A stretch of DNA of 64,000 bases from Doryteuthis pealeii (GCA_023376005.1 CM042138.1:91816776-91880775); one strand, 5' to 3'. Positions 51,454 through 63,599 are shown, counted from the first letter of the stretch. Notes: a model not told the origin generated them from the letters alone. Made by a program: numbers and translations.

Positions 51454-52052
51454 CTAATATAATATAGATTGTGTGTTTGTCTATCTGTAATCGAAACTAT
51501 ATCACTACTCAAGTCCCAATACCCTTTGTTATTTATGCCACATACTCCGTGATTTTATTTTTATATAAAACTCAACTATTGATAACATTACATTATTAAT
51601 ACTGTTGGCAATATCTCAATACTAATTACACTCAATTGTATTTATATATACAACAAAATAGCGGTTTACATTGTGAATGGGAAGGTTAATTTGCTATCAA
51701 AAAATTAGATTTTAGGAAATATGTGCTTAGTATTATTGATTTCTAATTGTTTGTTTTTATCTTAATGAATATGAGCAAAAATCTCGGGATAAATCTTAAA
51801 AGAAATCCATTAACAAGAAGAAATAACTAATTTTATTCTTTACTTCTTATTTTAGCAAAATATTTAAATTAGGAAAAATTTAGCAATGAAAGATGGGAAT
51901 TTCAGTTTTTTCTATTTTTAGATTATACCCCCTCTGTTTCAGTCTTTTTATCTGCATTCTCATTTAGTTTCCCTAGCCTTTCTAATTTAACGTAATATCT
52001 TATTTCATTAAAACTTAAATACTTGCACCCGGTGGGTACATATGTTTGCCAG
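51454..52052 (+). mobile_element. Non-autonomous Helitron-like element (Hel-1)
   Basis: Collinear with 14808-15406 and 19944-20598: AGATTGTGTGTTTGTC, CAACAAAATAGCGGTTTACA, AAATCCATTAACAAGAAG, CACCCGGTGGGTACAT hairpin. The terminal CTAG is mutated to CCAG (52049-52052). Confidence 0.65.
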
Positions 52053-52059
52053 TGACAGT

Positions 52060-52855
52060 AATGGGGAGAAAACTTTATCGAAATAAATTGAGCTCAATAA
52101 TTATAAAATAATAATATCCTGCTGATAGAAATGGATGACTGAAATTGAAAGTTTCATTTTGTTTCTGAACATGAGATAATTTTTTTTACAATAGACATTG
52201 AAATATGATAATTTTTCTTGCAGAATATGTGGTGGCATGTTGTGTTCTTCACGGCTTAAATTCAGATTTTTTTCCTGTACACCGGCCTCGGTAACTTTCC
52301 ACTGACCTCGTCATTTTTAATCTAACGGACCTTATTCAAAATATTCTAACTACAGGTATGCACATAATTGATAAGCTGCAAATAATTTACAAATTATGTA
52401 ACCATTAAACTGCATCCAATGGTGAGGATCCAATGCTAGCGCTCTGGGGAGTGTGGAGTACTTCATCATTGTCATTCTTCCCAGGTTCAATCTAACCTGA
52501 AATAGTAATACCTGGATCTATTTGAATATTATTTGTGTTACATAATCTATGCGGTGGCATGAGATTATTGTCAATCCCCTGTAATTCTGAGGGGATGACC
52601 CTTTTCATACTTATGTAAGGTAGTATATAGATATGGTGGCGATAAGTGCAGTTGATAACCCTGAAAGAGAGTGACGGCGTTTGACCTCACTCTCACCTTG
52701 CCTTCCAGGGATAAATCGTGGGAACCGGAAGGCATTGAAGAACCTGTTCCGGTTTAAGAATAGTAAGGAGCTTTAGTTTAGTTTGCAGTGGACGTCAGAC
52801 AGAGCAGTCGGCCATGATGCTCTGTCTAAACTGTAACTCTGCATACGCGCGCTAT
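52060..52855. other. Unassigned sequence
   Basis: Contains a B-box-like CAGGTTCAATCTAACCT (52480-52498) without a convincing partner. No coding motif. Confidence 0.35.
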
Positions 52856-52856
52856 G

Positions 52857-53160
52857 TTATGTCTGGGTTGGGGATTTACCGAATAAAGTAACATTAAAAG
52901 AAAATCGAAGTCTTGTGTTGAGGGCTTCTGATGAGGAGAAATCCCTAACAGAAAACCAGACCCGAAGTCCCCAAGAAAGTCCAGACCTTAGAAGATTCCA
53001 GACCAAGATATACCAAAGACGATCAGAATAGCAAAGCCGGCCAGAAGAATAGATGTCCAAGATATAGAAGCAAGTAAGAAGTAAAGAATTAAAGAAAGGG
53101 TATACAACATTATATCGATTTGGTACCGTGAAAACCTCAGTACGTAACATTTGTATTAGT
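52857..53160 (-). repeat. Repeat H (LTR-like) copy, reverse
   Basis: Reverse complement aligns with 23000-23290 over most of its length. The 97-codon ORF here falls entirely within the repeat. Confidence 0.55.
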
Positions 53161-53423
53161 TAGGAATAGCTGATGTCGTATAAGTGTGTAAATTATTTGT
53201 ATTCAGAATAGTTACTTGAAGCTATAATTCTTTAGTAAGGATTGTTATTATAAGTTAGTTTAAACTATATAACTATTTGCAAATTATTGGTGCTAAATAA
53301 AAATACTTAAGACCATATTCATGTTTTCGTGCACAAATTTTTTAAAATTTATTTTTTACTTTAAAAAAATTGAAGTAGATCGCTAAGTAAGCCTGAGCCT
53401 ATTCTAGTAGTGGCCACCCCAAG

Positions 53424-53490
53424 CGGAAATTTACGAGGTTTGAATTCAGAGTTTTCCTTCTCCTAGACTGGTTGCCTAACCAAGGTTAAA
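53424..53490 (-). repeat. SINE-2 fragment
   Basis: GAGGTTTGAATTCAGAGTTT, TCCTTCTCCTAGACTGGTTG, CCTAACCAAGGTTAAAGAA: about 65 bp from the 3' half, cut on both sides. Confidence 0.8.
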
Positions 53491-53494
53491 GAAA

Positions 53495-54020
53495 AGGTTC
53501 GTTATCGTTCGTTGATTAGTGTTCATAATTTCTCCACATTTTCCAGACTCAACGCATTTAAAACATCCATCATCTTTTAAACTATATAAATACTTTTTTC
53601 TCCTTGACTAATTTCATATTGTCCTGAAGAAGTTGTTTCTATAAAATATTATTATTGTGATTATGTATATACTATTGCAGTAAGTAGTTTCACTAAATGT
53701 TATTCTTAGCACACTTAAGTAATTGCTGATATCTGTGCTTTAAGATAGCTACTCTTTTTTACTAGTTGTAGTAAACTATACTACAACCTTTATAATTAAT
53801 ATTATTTTTACCTTGAAGCTATTGCTATTTTTATTAAAATCATTCCTATTAATATTACTATTCATGTTATTAGTAATTATTTCATTGCTACTATTAATGT
53901 TGAAGTATTGGTTGCAAAGTAAGTAACAAGAGAAGTAGAAATCTTTTTTTTTTCTTTAAAAAATTTTTTTTTTAAAAAGCAGTATAAGATAAAATAATAA
54001 TTATAATTCTGATCATAAGT
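53495..54020. other. Unassigned AT-rich sequence
   Basis: Nothing recognisable. Confidence 0.45.
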
Positions 54021-54023
54021 ATC

Positions 54024-54090
<67 letters not shown>
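54024..54090. repeat. (GA)n microsatellite
   Basis: GA array. Flanking AAATATAGAAAGAAGG is duplicated at 54087-54118. Confidence 0.95.
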
Positions 54091-54091
<1 letters not shown>

Positions 54092-54229
54092 AGAAAGAAG
54101 GGAAATATAGAAAGAAGGAGAAAGAAAAAGAGGAAGAGGGAGTTGGCATTAGAGGAAAGTTCGGACGTCGACACTATGACTAATAAATTTCCATCCATTG
54201 TAACATCCCGTTTTTGTTCTATATTTCAC

Positions 54230-54261
54230 CACACTCACACACACTCACACTCACACTCTCT

Positions 54262-54332
<71 letters not shown>

Positions 54333-54439
54333 ATATATATATATATATATATACGTGGAATTAAACAAGAATCGTTAAACAGGAGACCTCTCTTTTGTTT
54401 AATTCCACATGTATAAATTAAAAAAATACTGCCCCCCCC

Positions 54440-54493
<54 letters not shown>

Positions 54494-54500
54494 TGCAAAT
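54230..54500. repeat. CA/TA microsatellites with short inverted repeat
   Basis: CA array (54230-54284), TA arrays (54285-54352, 54440-54493) and between them an inverted repeat, GTGGAATTAAACAAGAA against TTTTGTTTAATTCCACA (54354-54411), with a 25-nt loop. Confidence 0.85.
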
Positions 54501-55380
54501 GAAAATGACGTTTTTCTTGGTTGGCATTATTTTCATGAGATCAGATATGCTGACAATACAGTTTTCAATTATATTCTACAAATTGTAAACTGCTTTATCA
54601 GCAAATTTGATGGAAGTCATCATTTAACTTAATAGTTGTTTGCCACTTCAGCTAAATTATTCCTTCCATCACAGACAAACGAATTATTTTATACCATAAA
54701 GCTTCATTCGTATCATTAATTACATTCTTATTCTATTTTTTTTTCATCTTAATCATTATGTTCCTCATCAAATTGAATTCCGAATTTTTTTTTTTTGAAT
54801 AATCGTTCTTGATAATCCTATTAAGTATCTTATTTACATTTTCCTTATTCTAGATTTTCTTAACCTCATCGTTGTATCCTCCTTGCACATCTTGTTATTT
54901 TTTGTTATCATTTGTTGTCTAATATTCTTATTGAATTCGGATTTTGTTTACTCATCATACTTTTCCCCTCGTTATCCTCAGCATTATATTTTCTATTATA
55001 CTCATTTTTTTTTCCTAATCTTATAGTTGAATGTTACAAGAATTATAATTGTCTTTATTATATTTGTAAAACCTTATCTTGCTTTTTGCGTTCTGCTCAT
55101 AACTTATTTTCCATCATTAATATTCTTATTAACTCGTGTTCATTGATTTTGATTTAGTCATAACTCCGCTTTAACATTCTTTATATTTATATCATATCAT
55201 TAAGGACAGTTTTATTAGTTGATATTTTCTCATTTGATTTTTTTCTTTAAATCTTTTATATTTTCCTTCCTTCCTTCCCTAAAGGCATATTTTCTCCTTA
55301 CGAGATAATTAATAATGTTATACTAATTATGATTAATGTTTCGCTTTTCAACCTGTTTGTTTTATTTCTATAAAGAAATC
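54500..55380. other. Unassigned T-rich sequence
   Basis: Strongly T-rich on the plus strand. ORF 54912-55157 is low complexity and not credible. Confidence 0.4.
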
Positions 55381-55384
55381 ACTT

Positions 55385-55494
55385 GTAGCGCAACGGTTAT
55401 TGTCGTAGGAAGTGGACTCGCCTGCACAAGTTCAAATCCTGACTGAGACGATTTACATTTCTCATAGCGCTGATACTCTAGATCAGGGGTCACC
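55385..55494 (+). repeat. SINE-2 head fragment
   Basis: AGCGCAACGGTTATTGTCGT, AGGAAGTGGACTCG, AAGTTCAAATCCTGACTGAG, TTTCTCATAGCGCTGATAC. It ends where a hAT-like sequence begins. Confidence 0.75.
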
Positions 55495-55640
55495 AAACTA
55501 CGGCATTTTATTAGCCCTACCGACGGTACTTGAATTTATTCGTTTAAATGTACGAGATATTCTGATACCATTTAAATCTAAATATCATGTTGAGCTTACT
55601 AAATCTTCTTGGATAAACGAAATTGACTGATAAACATTTA
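55495..55640. mobile_element. Possible hAT-like terminal fragment
   Basis: ATCAGGGGTCACCAAACTACGGC resembles the CAGGGGT..CAAACT ends of hAT transposons. The opposite end and an 8-bp duplication were not found, so this is tentative. ORF 55412-55630 joins it to SINE-2 sequence and is not a gene. Confidence 0.4.
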
Positions 55641-55659
55641 AAAGCAATTCTCTTGATAG

Positions 55660-55790
55660 GATGCAGCGTAAAGGTTATTGTCATAATGGAAGTGAACCCG
55701 GCTACACAAGTTCAAATCCTGAATAGGACGGTTTGCATTTCACACAGCGCTAATACCCTAGAGCAAGGTAGAATGTGACACAGTGTCACA
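55660..55790 (+). repeat. SINE-2 head fragment, second
   Basis: GGATGCAGCGTAAAGGTTAT, AAGTTCAAATCCTGAATAGG, GTTTGCATTTCACACAGCGC, TAATACCCTAGAG. Parallel to 55385-55494, possibly a local duplication split by the hAT-like piece. Confidence 0.75.
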
Positions 55791-56079
55791 AGTATGGAGC
55801 ATTAAGTAAAGATCAAACTCACTATTCGATGAAAGAGTGTGGCGGCACTAGCTGCTCTCAAGGGGAAGTAACTCAAAATAGATCTTCCATAATAAAGAGG
55901 GAAAAATCTGTTATCTTTTGTTGGTATGTTAACAAATGAATCAACAGAAAGGACGTCTTTCAATTTACATCGTGTCTATATTATTACACCGATCCAGCTC
56001 AAGACATAAGCGACTAAAGCGGTTAGTTGAGGCATCATAGCCACCTGGGGCACCCCAAGAGTCGATCACGATATATATT

Positions 56080-56350
56080 TACCAGCCTCTCCGCAGAGTA
56101 GACCAGGGAGCAATGGTGATGAAGGGGTTCTTCACATTCTCCATACCTTCAGAACTGGAACTTCACTCTCAGAGTTTAACGCAATTCACAGGACTTAGAC
56201 ACTGCCTTCTAGCAAATATATGATAAAAAGGGTTTGGGCTTGCCATAAGGGCAATAGGGTTAGGATAATCATATAGGTGCTAAGCTTAACATGACCAGCT
56301 GATTGATTGGAGCTGGCCTCTCCATTCACCATGTGTAGGAGTAGATACAA
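56080..56350 (+). repeat. Chimera: SINE-2 tail joined to Repeat A
   Basis: ATATTTACCAGCCTCTCCGC (the reversed SINE-2 3' end) is fused to AGAGTAGACCAGGGAGCAAT of Repeat A, which continues GGTGATGAAGGGGTTC, CCTTCTAGCA, GATAAAAAGGGTTTGGGCTT and GACCAGCTGATTGATTGG. Confidence 0.7.
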
Positions 56351-56714
56351 AGTCACATGTATGGGGAATCTGGCGAGGAATAAACCGGCTTTTCAGTGGT
56401 AATGGATGTGCGAGACTAGCTTGCTCACCATTATACCACGATGGGATTAGCTTTTTGGCCAAACACGTTCGCCATAGATAGAATGGGTTCTTTAGCTTTG
56501 GCATATCAACACATCTAAAAGAAGGAAAATTCTGAATTCACACCTGACCTGGAGAGGGATGTGCCCCACCAGTCTATTCCAGTACACGACCAACAACTTG
56601 ATATCGTTTTTCTTTTTATTTCTGTATTTTTTTTTTTTAAATAAATCTTTGGAAATCGCATTTATTTACGTTCATATCTACATTTTCTTGCACACGGTTC
56701 AGTCAAATACAAAT

Positions 56715-56805
56715 AGTTTTTAAACAGATGTTTTTACCCATAGATGATAGACTAACAAGAATTGTCTCTCCAGGCCAGAGTGGACCAGAAAGTAATGGCA
56801 AAATC
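56715..56805 (+). repeat. Repeat A fragment
   Basis: TTTTTACCCATAGATGATAG, CAGGCCAGAGTGGACCAGAA, AGTAATGGCAAAAT; short central piece only. Confidence 0.6.
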
Positions 56806-57017
56806 TCAAAATATACAGTCGGACAATCAGATGTACTTTAGTGTCGTAGCCAGAGCACCTGCTTTTGTGGGGAGGGGGTATTAAAGGTAGCAAAATAATT
56901 ATAGTCTGCAGGGGAAACGTCCAACTCATTCTAAGCCCCACCGATAGGTCGTACGTCAATTTTGAGGATGCATAATATATCCATTCTCATAGGGATCTCC
57001 TACATTTTTCACTATGT

Positions 57018-57193
57018 TCCGGGTTCGATACCGTCCCTTATCAACTCAGCGCAGGAGTAGTACAGCTTGGATCTGGGAGGCAAATTAGGGAGCTGATGTT
57101 AGGTGTTGCGCTTCAACTCAGACACAAAAACAATATTACTGGTCTAGCGCTAGTGTATAGGGGATAGACTCTGACCGACTGATAATAACAATA
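57018..57193 (+). repeat. SINE-1 copy, lacks A box
   Basis: Begins at the B box (GGGTTCGATACCGTCC), the same start as units 2 and 3 of the trimer, and runs through GGGAGCTGATGTTAGGTGTT and GGGGATAGACTC. Confidence 0.8.
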
Positions 57194-57194
57194 G

Positions 57195-57800
57195 CCCAAT
57201 ATGCCCTGTTGGTGGGGAGTTATAATACACCGACTGTCCCTCTGGAAAAGGGTAAGACTCCCCCAAAGGGGATACCTGTTGGCCGTGGGTGGCGACCCGT
57301 AATACTTAAGGATAGAACCCAGGTGGCTGAGTAGTCCATGACATGCAATATTACACTTTGGCCCTTACTTAGGCGAGACGGGCGGTCGGAGAGCCCCCCT
57401 CCGATCAATTGGCTGGACACATCTAGCCCTAGCACCTAAATGATTGTCCCAAGCCTATTGCCCTTATGGCAAGCCCAAACCCTTTTTATCATATTGGTGC
57501 TAAAGGGTGGTGGCTGAAGGATTTCATGTCCTGGGAATGATGTTAAAATCTATCTGATGGAGAGCTTCCAGTTCTGGAGGTTTGGGGAATGTGAAGCACC
57601 CCTTCACCATTGCTCTCTGGTCCACTCTGGCTCGGAATGGTAGTACCTGTTAGGCTCCCAACTATGGGTTAAATAGAAAGATGTGTTAATAAAAAAATTG
57701 TGTATCCATTAAGAATGAATTTATTTCAAAACTTTGCCTGCATTACATGACCCATCGAGGGTGATATGGCGTAAAACAAAATAAACCAAACCAAATCAAA
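57195..57800 (-). repeat. Repeat A copy, most complete
   Basis: Reverse orientation, head at 57760-57800 (ATCGAGGGTGATATGGCGTA, then an AAACCAAACC-type tract) to GGTAAGACTCCCCCAAAGGG near 57247. All family landmarks are present, including ACCCGTAATACTTAAGGAT and CCATGACATGCAATATTACA. No ORF beyond 71 codons. Confidence 0.8.
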
Positions 57801-57980
57801 CTTAGGTATTTGCCTCTCATCCCACTTATGAGGGCGTGGCACAAGGACATTTCTATGGTGTGGGGTTTCTATTCCAATAGAAATTTGTAACATCCATGTA
57901 CACAAGTTATCTCTCCTTTGTTATTATTTTCAATTGTCAATGATGAAACGGTACTCACATAAGAATTTAGAAATTTTTGG

Positions 57981-57982
<2 letters not shown>

Positions 57983-58023
<41 letters not shown>
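57983..58023. repeat. (TA)n microsatellite
   Basis: TA array. Confidence 0.95.
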
Positions 58024-58028
<5 letters not shown>

Positions 58029-58093
58029 TAATTTGGACAAATCTGATTCTGATGAGCCAAATCATTACTTGTATATATCCCCCCACGCATTAG

Positions 58094-58376
58094 GAAGCGC
58101 GTGATGTAATGGTTAAAGTCATAGGAAATGGACTCGTCGCCCCGAGTTCAAATCCTGGACGTGTTAATTGCATTTCACTTAGCGCTAATACCCTTGGGAA
58201 AGGTATGAATTCTACACTCCCTCCAGCTATGGGTAAATAGTAGGGCAGACTGGGCTCTTTAACCATGGTTAGGCAACCGGTCTAGGAGAAGGAAAACTCT
58301 GAATTCAAACCTGTTAAACTCCGCTTATGAAATTGACCTTGTGTCACATCCTGCTCTTGCGGAGGGGTTGGTAAAT
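58094..58376 (+). repeat. SINE-2 copy, full length
   Basis: Near-consensus copy from GGAAGCGCGTGATGTAATGG to GGAGGGGTTGGTAAATATAT, flanked by an imperfect duplication of a TATA(T/C)CCCCCCCAC string (58076-58088 and 58379-58391). Confidence 0.9.
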
Positions 58377-58699
58377 ATATACCCCCCCACATTTACTTTG
58401 GGCCTAAAATTTCAACCTTTAAAATTTGACCTATACACCAGTACATATAGTTGTCTTCCAAATATTACTAAAGAGAAAATCCCCCCGCCCATTGAGGTGC
58501 AATGGTTATTAACAAGCAGAGTTCAAGTTCCAATTGAACCTGTTTAGTACGCTTTGCTTGAAATATATTTTAAAAGATAGAAAAAATGTCTTCCCCATTA
58601 TTGGATCCTTTTCGTCCACTAAGGACGATGGCGTAGTGTCCAAAATAAAAGTAAGAATTTTTATCTGCATCTGCGCAAGTGACTCTGCGGGCCAATTCT

Positions 58700-59066
58700 T
58701 GAATGACAGTCTTTGGTGCACTGAATGCATACAAACAGTGATGCTTTCTGGGGCTGTTGGCTTCTCTCTCTTTCTGTCTCTCTTTTCTGTCCAGGCTACT
58801 CTCCTCTCTGCCTCACTCCTCTCCGTGCCTTGATTAACGTTGAGGCACCAGGCCGCTCTATTTTTTGCATCTACCTCCCACGTGTTTGTGTCAATATGGC
58901 ATATCCTCATAGCTCTCCTGCAGACATCTTTAAATCGTAGGCGTGGTCTACCAACCAATCGGGAGCCTTGTGCTAATTCGCCGTACAAAAGATCTTTTGG
59001 GATGCGTCCATTTTCCATTCTCCTGATATGTCCAAGCCAACGAAGGCGCCTGATTGTGATCTCCAC
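58700..59066 (-). pseudogene. Non-LTR ORF2 C-terminal tail (duplication copy 1)
   Basis: Minus strand: EITIRRLRWLGHIRRMENGR, IPKDLLYGELAQGSR, VGRPRLRFKDVCRRAM, IDTNTWEVDAKNRAAW, then E.EKRDRKR. LRWLGH..RM...R.PK.LLYGEL..G.R..GRP.LR.KDV is the post-RT region of RTE-type (clade not certain) LINEs. The upstream RT is absent. The 185-codon ORF (58509-59066) continues past the LINE end into unrelated sequence. Confidence 0.8.
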
Positions 59067-59692
59067 CCCTAGGGCAAGTAGTATGTACCAAAGTTTGGAA
59101 CAACTCTGAATTTAAACCAAAAAAGCAGCAATGGGGATATTGCACTACTATATCCCCCAAAGGATGAACGAGTTTAGTTCCTTGCTCTTTTACAACTGCA
59201 CAATTCGAAATGCCAAACCAATTATTCCATTGAATGTCCTTCACGCATCAAAAATTTTCCACTTGTAAGCTAATGGCATTTTCGAAACTGATGAAAATCT
59301 TGGGATTCTTCATGAATAACACATGATTACATTCTGCATTTTTCTTTTCAAGCTTGGATAATGCGTAACATATCATGATATCATTGTGCAAGAGATCAAA
59401 GCAATAAGAAATAAAAGCGAATACACCCCCACCTCTGGAAGATTCTTCTACTTAAGTCGACATAACCCTAATATTCGTTATTACAGAAAATGCTGGTCTT
59501 CCAGCTAGTTGTATGTGATTTTTATGTGTTTTTATTTTATCCATTAATATATCCCGTATTTTGATAGGTCGTATTTTAAAGACACCATTCTTTGCAGAAA
59601 AATCGCTCTCTTCATATGTATTTGACATTAAATGACCCACAGAGGTTGATATCCCGTTAAACAAAATTCAAACTCAAAAATCTTCATATGTA

Positions 59693-59925
59693 AATTTTCA
59701 AGCGGAGTTTAACAGAATTGAGTTTTCGTTGTCCTGGACCAGTTGGTATACCAAAGTTAAAGAGGGCATTCGTCCGTATCCATAACTATTATATATCCAT
59801 GGCTATTAATACTCTATGAAATGGCTATTAATACTTTATGAAACGCAGACAGCCTCATCCAGGATTTGAACACTTGTTGCTGTGACAATTTTATACGATG
59901 GAAACCATAGATACCACACGCCTCC
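59693..59925 (-). repeat. SINE-2-like remnant (copy 1)
   Basis: TTCAAGCGGAGTTTAACAG, GTCCTGGACCAGTTGGTATA, GTTAAAGAGG, GAAACGCAGAC, CATCCAGGATTTGAAC. Diverged before the duplication, since copy 2 shares the same changes. Confidence 0.65.
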
Positions 59926-59941
59926 CTGATACAAGCGTATT

Positions 59942-59942
59942 A

Positions 59943-60000
<58 letters not shown>
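59942..60000. repeat. (TA)n microsatellite
   Basis: TA array inside duplication copy 1. Confidence 0.95.
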
Positions 60001-60002
<2 letters not shown>

Positions 60003-60983
60003 GTCGTACCCAATGTTAGTTACGTAAATAATACATTTAAGCACTTTAATGTGTTTGATAAAAAAGCTCTTTTTTAAAATTCAAATATCTAAAAATTAAT
60101 TCGATGAATTAAGGATTTTACAATCATAAATCAAAGATAAATTTCTTCATCATTGATTTATATATTGCGGTTTGTGGTTTTAATTAAATAATCAATGCTC
60201 CAATTACAGGGGGAATAACTCTGCTCTGCAACGCAGGAAATATCCTTGCAATGATTCTGGTGAATAGCTGACGAACACCGTCCTTTAATAGATATTTACC
60301 AGAAAGAGGTGTATGAATTGATCAATGGAACTGTAATCTTGGGAAGACCGAGGAAACGATCATGATAAACGTGTTCAATCAAAGATCATGAAGAGAGTAA
60401 GCTACATTAGACGCGAAATACGACATTCAATAAATAAGCGTGTTTCTTTTAAAAGCAAATTATTTTCTTTCTGTATAGTTTGGCTTGTAGCAAAAAAATA
60501 TTTCCGTCTCGTAAAAATATTTGAGATTATACAAAATGATGGCAAATCAGAGTGCTCCAGATTTAACAGAGGTCTGTCATCAACAATTTGGTGGCTAAGA
60601 AGTGTAAACCATATGAATGTTACAGAAGAATGTCTGATGTGTACGGGGAACATATTTAATCAAAATAATATTTTAAAATGGTCTAAACATGTAAAATGAT
60701 GAGATCTGGAAAAACCCAATATTGTATTTATATGTTATGTAATAGAGGAATATTAACTAGAATTAAGAATGACGTGTGAATGACTGATCTATTGGCTAAA
60801 ATTGGCTTTATTGCAAAAAAAAAATCTTAGCCTGCATAAATGAAGGTGAATGTGGTTGGTGTATGCATATAAGTGCATCTGATTTTGGAAGTGGGTGGCT
60901 ATCCCGAACTGAATTCCTCCCCTTTTCTGTTATGACCAAACATTGTTGGCTGCCCATAAGCAGTTTTTGGTTGTTAACATTCT

Positions 60984-60987
60984 CTCT

Positions 60988-61048
<61 letters not shown>
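60984..61048. repeat. (CT)n microsatellite
   Basis: CT array between the two duplication copies. Confidence 0.95.
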
Positions 61049-61052
<4 letters not shown>

Positions 61053-61264
61053 ATTGTATAAATGGTGCTTATCTTGTATAAAACTTTTTTTCTCTTTCTA
61101 ACTCACAATTTCAGTCATGCACATCTGAATAAGACTTATGACAAAATAAATTTTGGGAATAAAAGATTTTTTCAAATTTTTGTATTTTAGCTTTGTGTTT
61201 AAGATGCACTTTTTTTTTTTCTATTTTTTTTTTGTTCCAGTCCCAAAAAGTTAGTTCTCGTGTA

Positions 61265-61735
61265 GAATACACCCCCCGCACCAACCTACTGAATATAGTT
61301 ATATCTATAGTTCAGTAGGTTCAATTTCTGACATAGTAGTTTTGTTTCCCATAGGTCTGCTTTGCTGCTATATTGTTTGCTAACTTCATATAATTTCATC
61401 TTCACAATTAACCATAGATTTTCAATCGGATTCAGATCAGGACTTGATGGTAGCCATTCCATTATCTTCTCTCGTGTAAATCTTCTATGCTCGAAGAATT
61501 TGCAGATATGCTTTGATGAGAAGGAACATTGCTACGCATAAGTACATGCTTCATTTTCAAACAGCTACACTGGGACTTGTACCATGCAAAGAAAGTCTTG
61601 ATCATAAAATCAAAACCCTTAGCACTTTAGTTTCACTCCTACATTGACTTATAATGGTTTGGCTTAACATTTCAAGTCAACATCATTACGCTCCCTTGTT
61701 ACCTTCTTTTAAACCACACGAGCACCTGAATATGA
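61265..61735 (-). pseudogene. Tc1-like transposase relic, C-terminal
   Basis: Minus strand: FDFMIKTFFAWYKSQ, LMRSNVPSHQSI (second catalytic-aspartate region, the usual D of MQDN here changed to S), then after a frameshift EWLPSSPDLNPIENLWLIVK (the catalytic E is in NPIE) and KQYSSKADLW. SPDLNPIENLW is diagnostic of Tc1-family DDE transposases. It has stops and lacks the N-terminal DNA-binding part. Confidence 0.85.
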
Positions 61736-61849
61736 AGCAAGGTGTATGCAAATGTCACTCAAGAATCGTCTGCAAAATTAAGTCAATTTTTATGTATTTT
61801 AATGATTTAACATATTTGCTTTCGTGATTAAAGATTGGTGCACTGAATG

Positions 61850-62190
61850 CATACAAACTTTGATGCTTTCTGGGGCTGTTGGCTTTTCTTTCCCTTTCTG
61901 GCTCTCTTTTCTGTCGAGGCTACTCTCTTCTCTGCTTCACCCATCTCCGTGTCTTGATTAACCTTGAGGCGCCAGGCCACTCTATTTTTCTGCATCTACC
62001 TCCCACGTGTTTGTGTCAATATGTCATATCTCATAGCTCTCCTGCAGACATCTTTAAATCGTAGGCGTGGTCTACCAACCGATCGGGAGCCTTGTGCTAA
62101 TTCGCCGTACAAAAGATCTTTTGGGATGTGTCCATTTTCCATTCTCCTGATATGTCCAAGCCAACGAAGGCGCCTGATTGTGATCTCCAC
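61850..62190 (-). pseudogene. Non-LTR ORF2 C-terminal tail (duplication copy 2)
   Basis: Same sequence as copy 1 (LRWLGHIRRMENGHIPKDLL, GRPRLRFKDVCRRAM) but a one-base deletion near 62030 shifts the frame after RYDILTQT. Confidence 0.8.
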
Positions 62191-62817
62191 CCCTAGGGCA
62201 AGTAGTATGTACCAAAGTTTGGAACAACTCTGAATTTAAACCAGAAATGCCTCAATGGGGATATTGCTCTACTATATCCCTCAAAGGATGAACGAGTTTA
62301 GTTCCTTGCTCTTTTACAACTGCACAATTCGAAATGCCAAACCAATTATTCCATTGAATGTCCTTCACGCATCAAATGTTTCCACTTGTAAGCTCATAAC
62401 ACTTTCGAAACTGATGAAAATCTTGGGATTCTTCATGAATAACATATGATTACATTCTGCATTTTTCTTTTCAAGCTTGGATCAATCGTAAGATATCATG
62501 ATATCATTGTGCAAGAGATCAAAGCAATAAGAAATAGAAGCGAATACACCCCCCTTCTAGAAGATTCTTCTACTTAAGTCGGCATAACCCTAATATTCGT
62601 TATTACAGAAAATGCTGGTCTTCCAGCTAGTTGTCTGTGATTTGTATATGTTTTTAATTTATCCTTTAATATATCCCGATATATATTTTGATAGGTCGTA
62701 TTTTATAGACACCATTCTTTGCAGAAAAATCGCTCTCTTTATATGTATTTGGCATTAAATGACCCACAGAGGTTGATATGCCGTTAAACAAAATTCAAAC
62801 TAAAAAATCTTATGTAA

Positions 62818-63010
62818 ATTTCCAAGCGGAGTTTAACAGAATTGAGTTTTCGTTGTCCTGGACCAGTTGGTATACCAAAGTTAAAGAGGGCATTCGTCCG
62901 TATCAATAACTATTATATATCCATGGCTATTAATACTCTATGAAACGCAGAAAGCCTCATCCGGGATTTGAATACTTGTTGCTGTGACAATTTTCTACGA
63001 TGGAACACGC
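62818..63010 (-). repeat. SINE-2-like remnant (copy 2)
   Basis: As at 59693-59925; a 29-bp internal repeat seen in copy 1 (CTATTAATACT.TATGAAA) is single here. Confidence 0.65.
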
Positions 63011-63029
63011 CTCCCTGATACAAGCGTAT

Positions 63030-63037
63030 TAATATAT

Positions 63038-63104
<67 letters not shown>
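63030..63104. repeat. (TA)n microsatellite
   Basis: TA array in duplication copy 2. The IYIYIY ORF is an artefact. Confidence 0.95.
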
Positions 63105-63107
<3 letters not shown>

Positions 63108-63599
63108 ACGTACCGAATGTTAGTTACGTAAATAGTACATTTAAGCACTTTAATGAGTTTGATAAAAAAGCTCTTTTTTAAAAATCAAATATCTAAAATA
63201 TCTAGACGCGAAATACGACATTCAATAAATAAGCATGTTTCTTTTAAAAGCAAAGTATTTTCTTTCTGTATTGTTTGGAATTGGTTTGTAGCAAAAAAAA
63301 TATTTCCCTCTCGCAAAAATATATGAGACTACTCAAAATGATGGCAAATCAGAGTGCTCCAGACTTTAACGGAGGTCTGACATTAAACATTTGATGGCTA
63401 AGAAGTGTAAACCATATGAATGTTACAAAATAATGTCTGATGTGTACGGGGGAACATATTTAATCAAAATAATATTCTAAAATGGTCTAAACATGTACAA
63501 TGATGAGATCTGGAAACACCCAAGATTTTATATATACGTTATGTAATAGAGGAATATTAACTAGAATTAAGAATGACATGTGAATGACTGATCTATTGG

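Larger units (their letters stand above)
58713..60801 (+). repeat. Segmental duplication, copy 1
   Basis: Matches 61835-63600 in direct orientation, beginning at TTGGTGCACTGAATGCATAC and ending at GAATGACTGATCTATTGGCT. It includes the LINE tail, unassigned sequence, a SINE-2-like remnant and a TA array. About 313 bp (60093-60405) are present only here. Confidence 0.9.

Noticed and set aside
58509..59066. 185-codon ORF as a host gene
   Set aside because: Its first two thirds are a LINE C-terminus that is duplicated and frameshifted at 62 kb; the remainder is read-through.
61202..61240. Poly(A)-tail scar of a processed pseudogene
   Set aside because: The T runs are short and interrupted, with no matching cDNA-like sequence or target duplication nearby.
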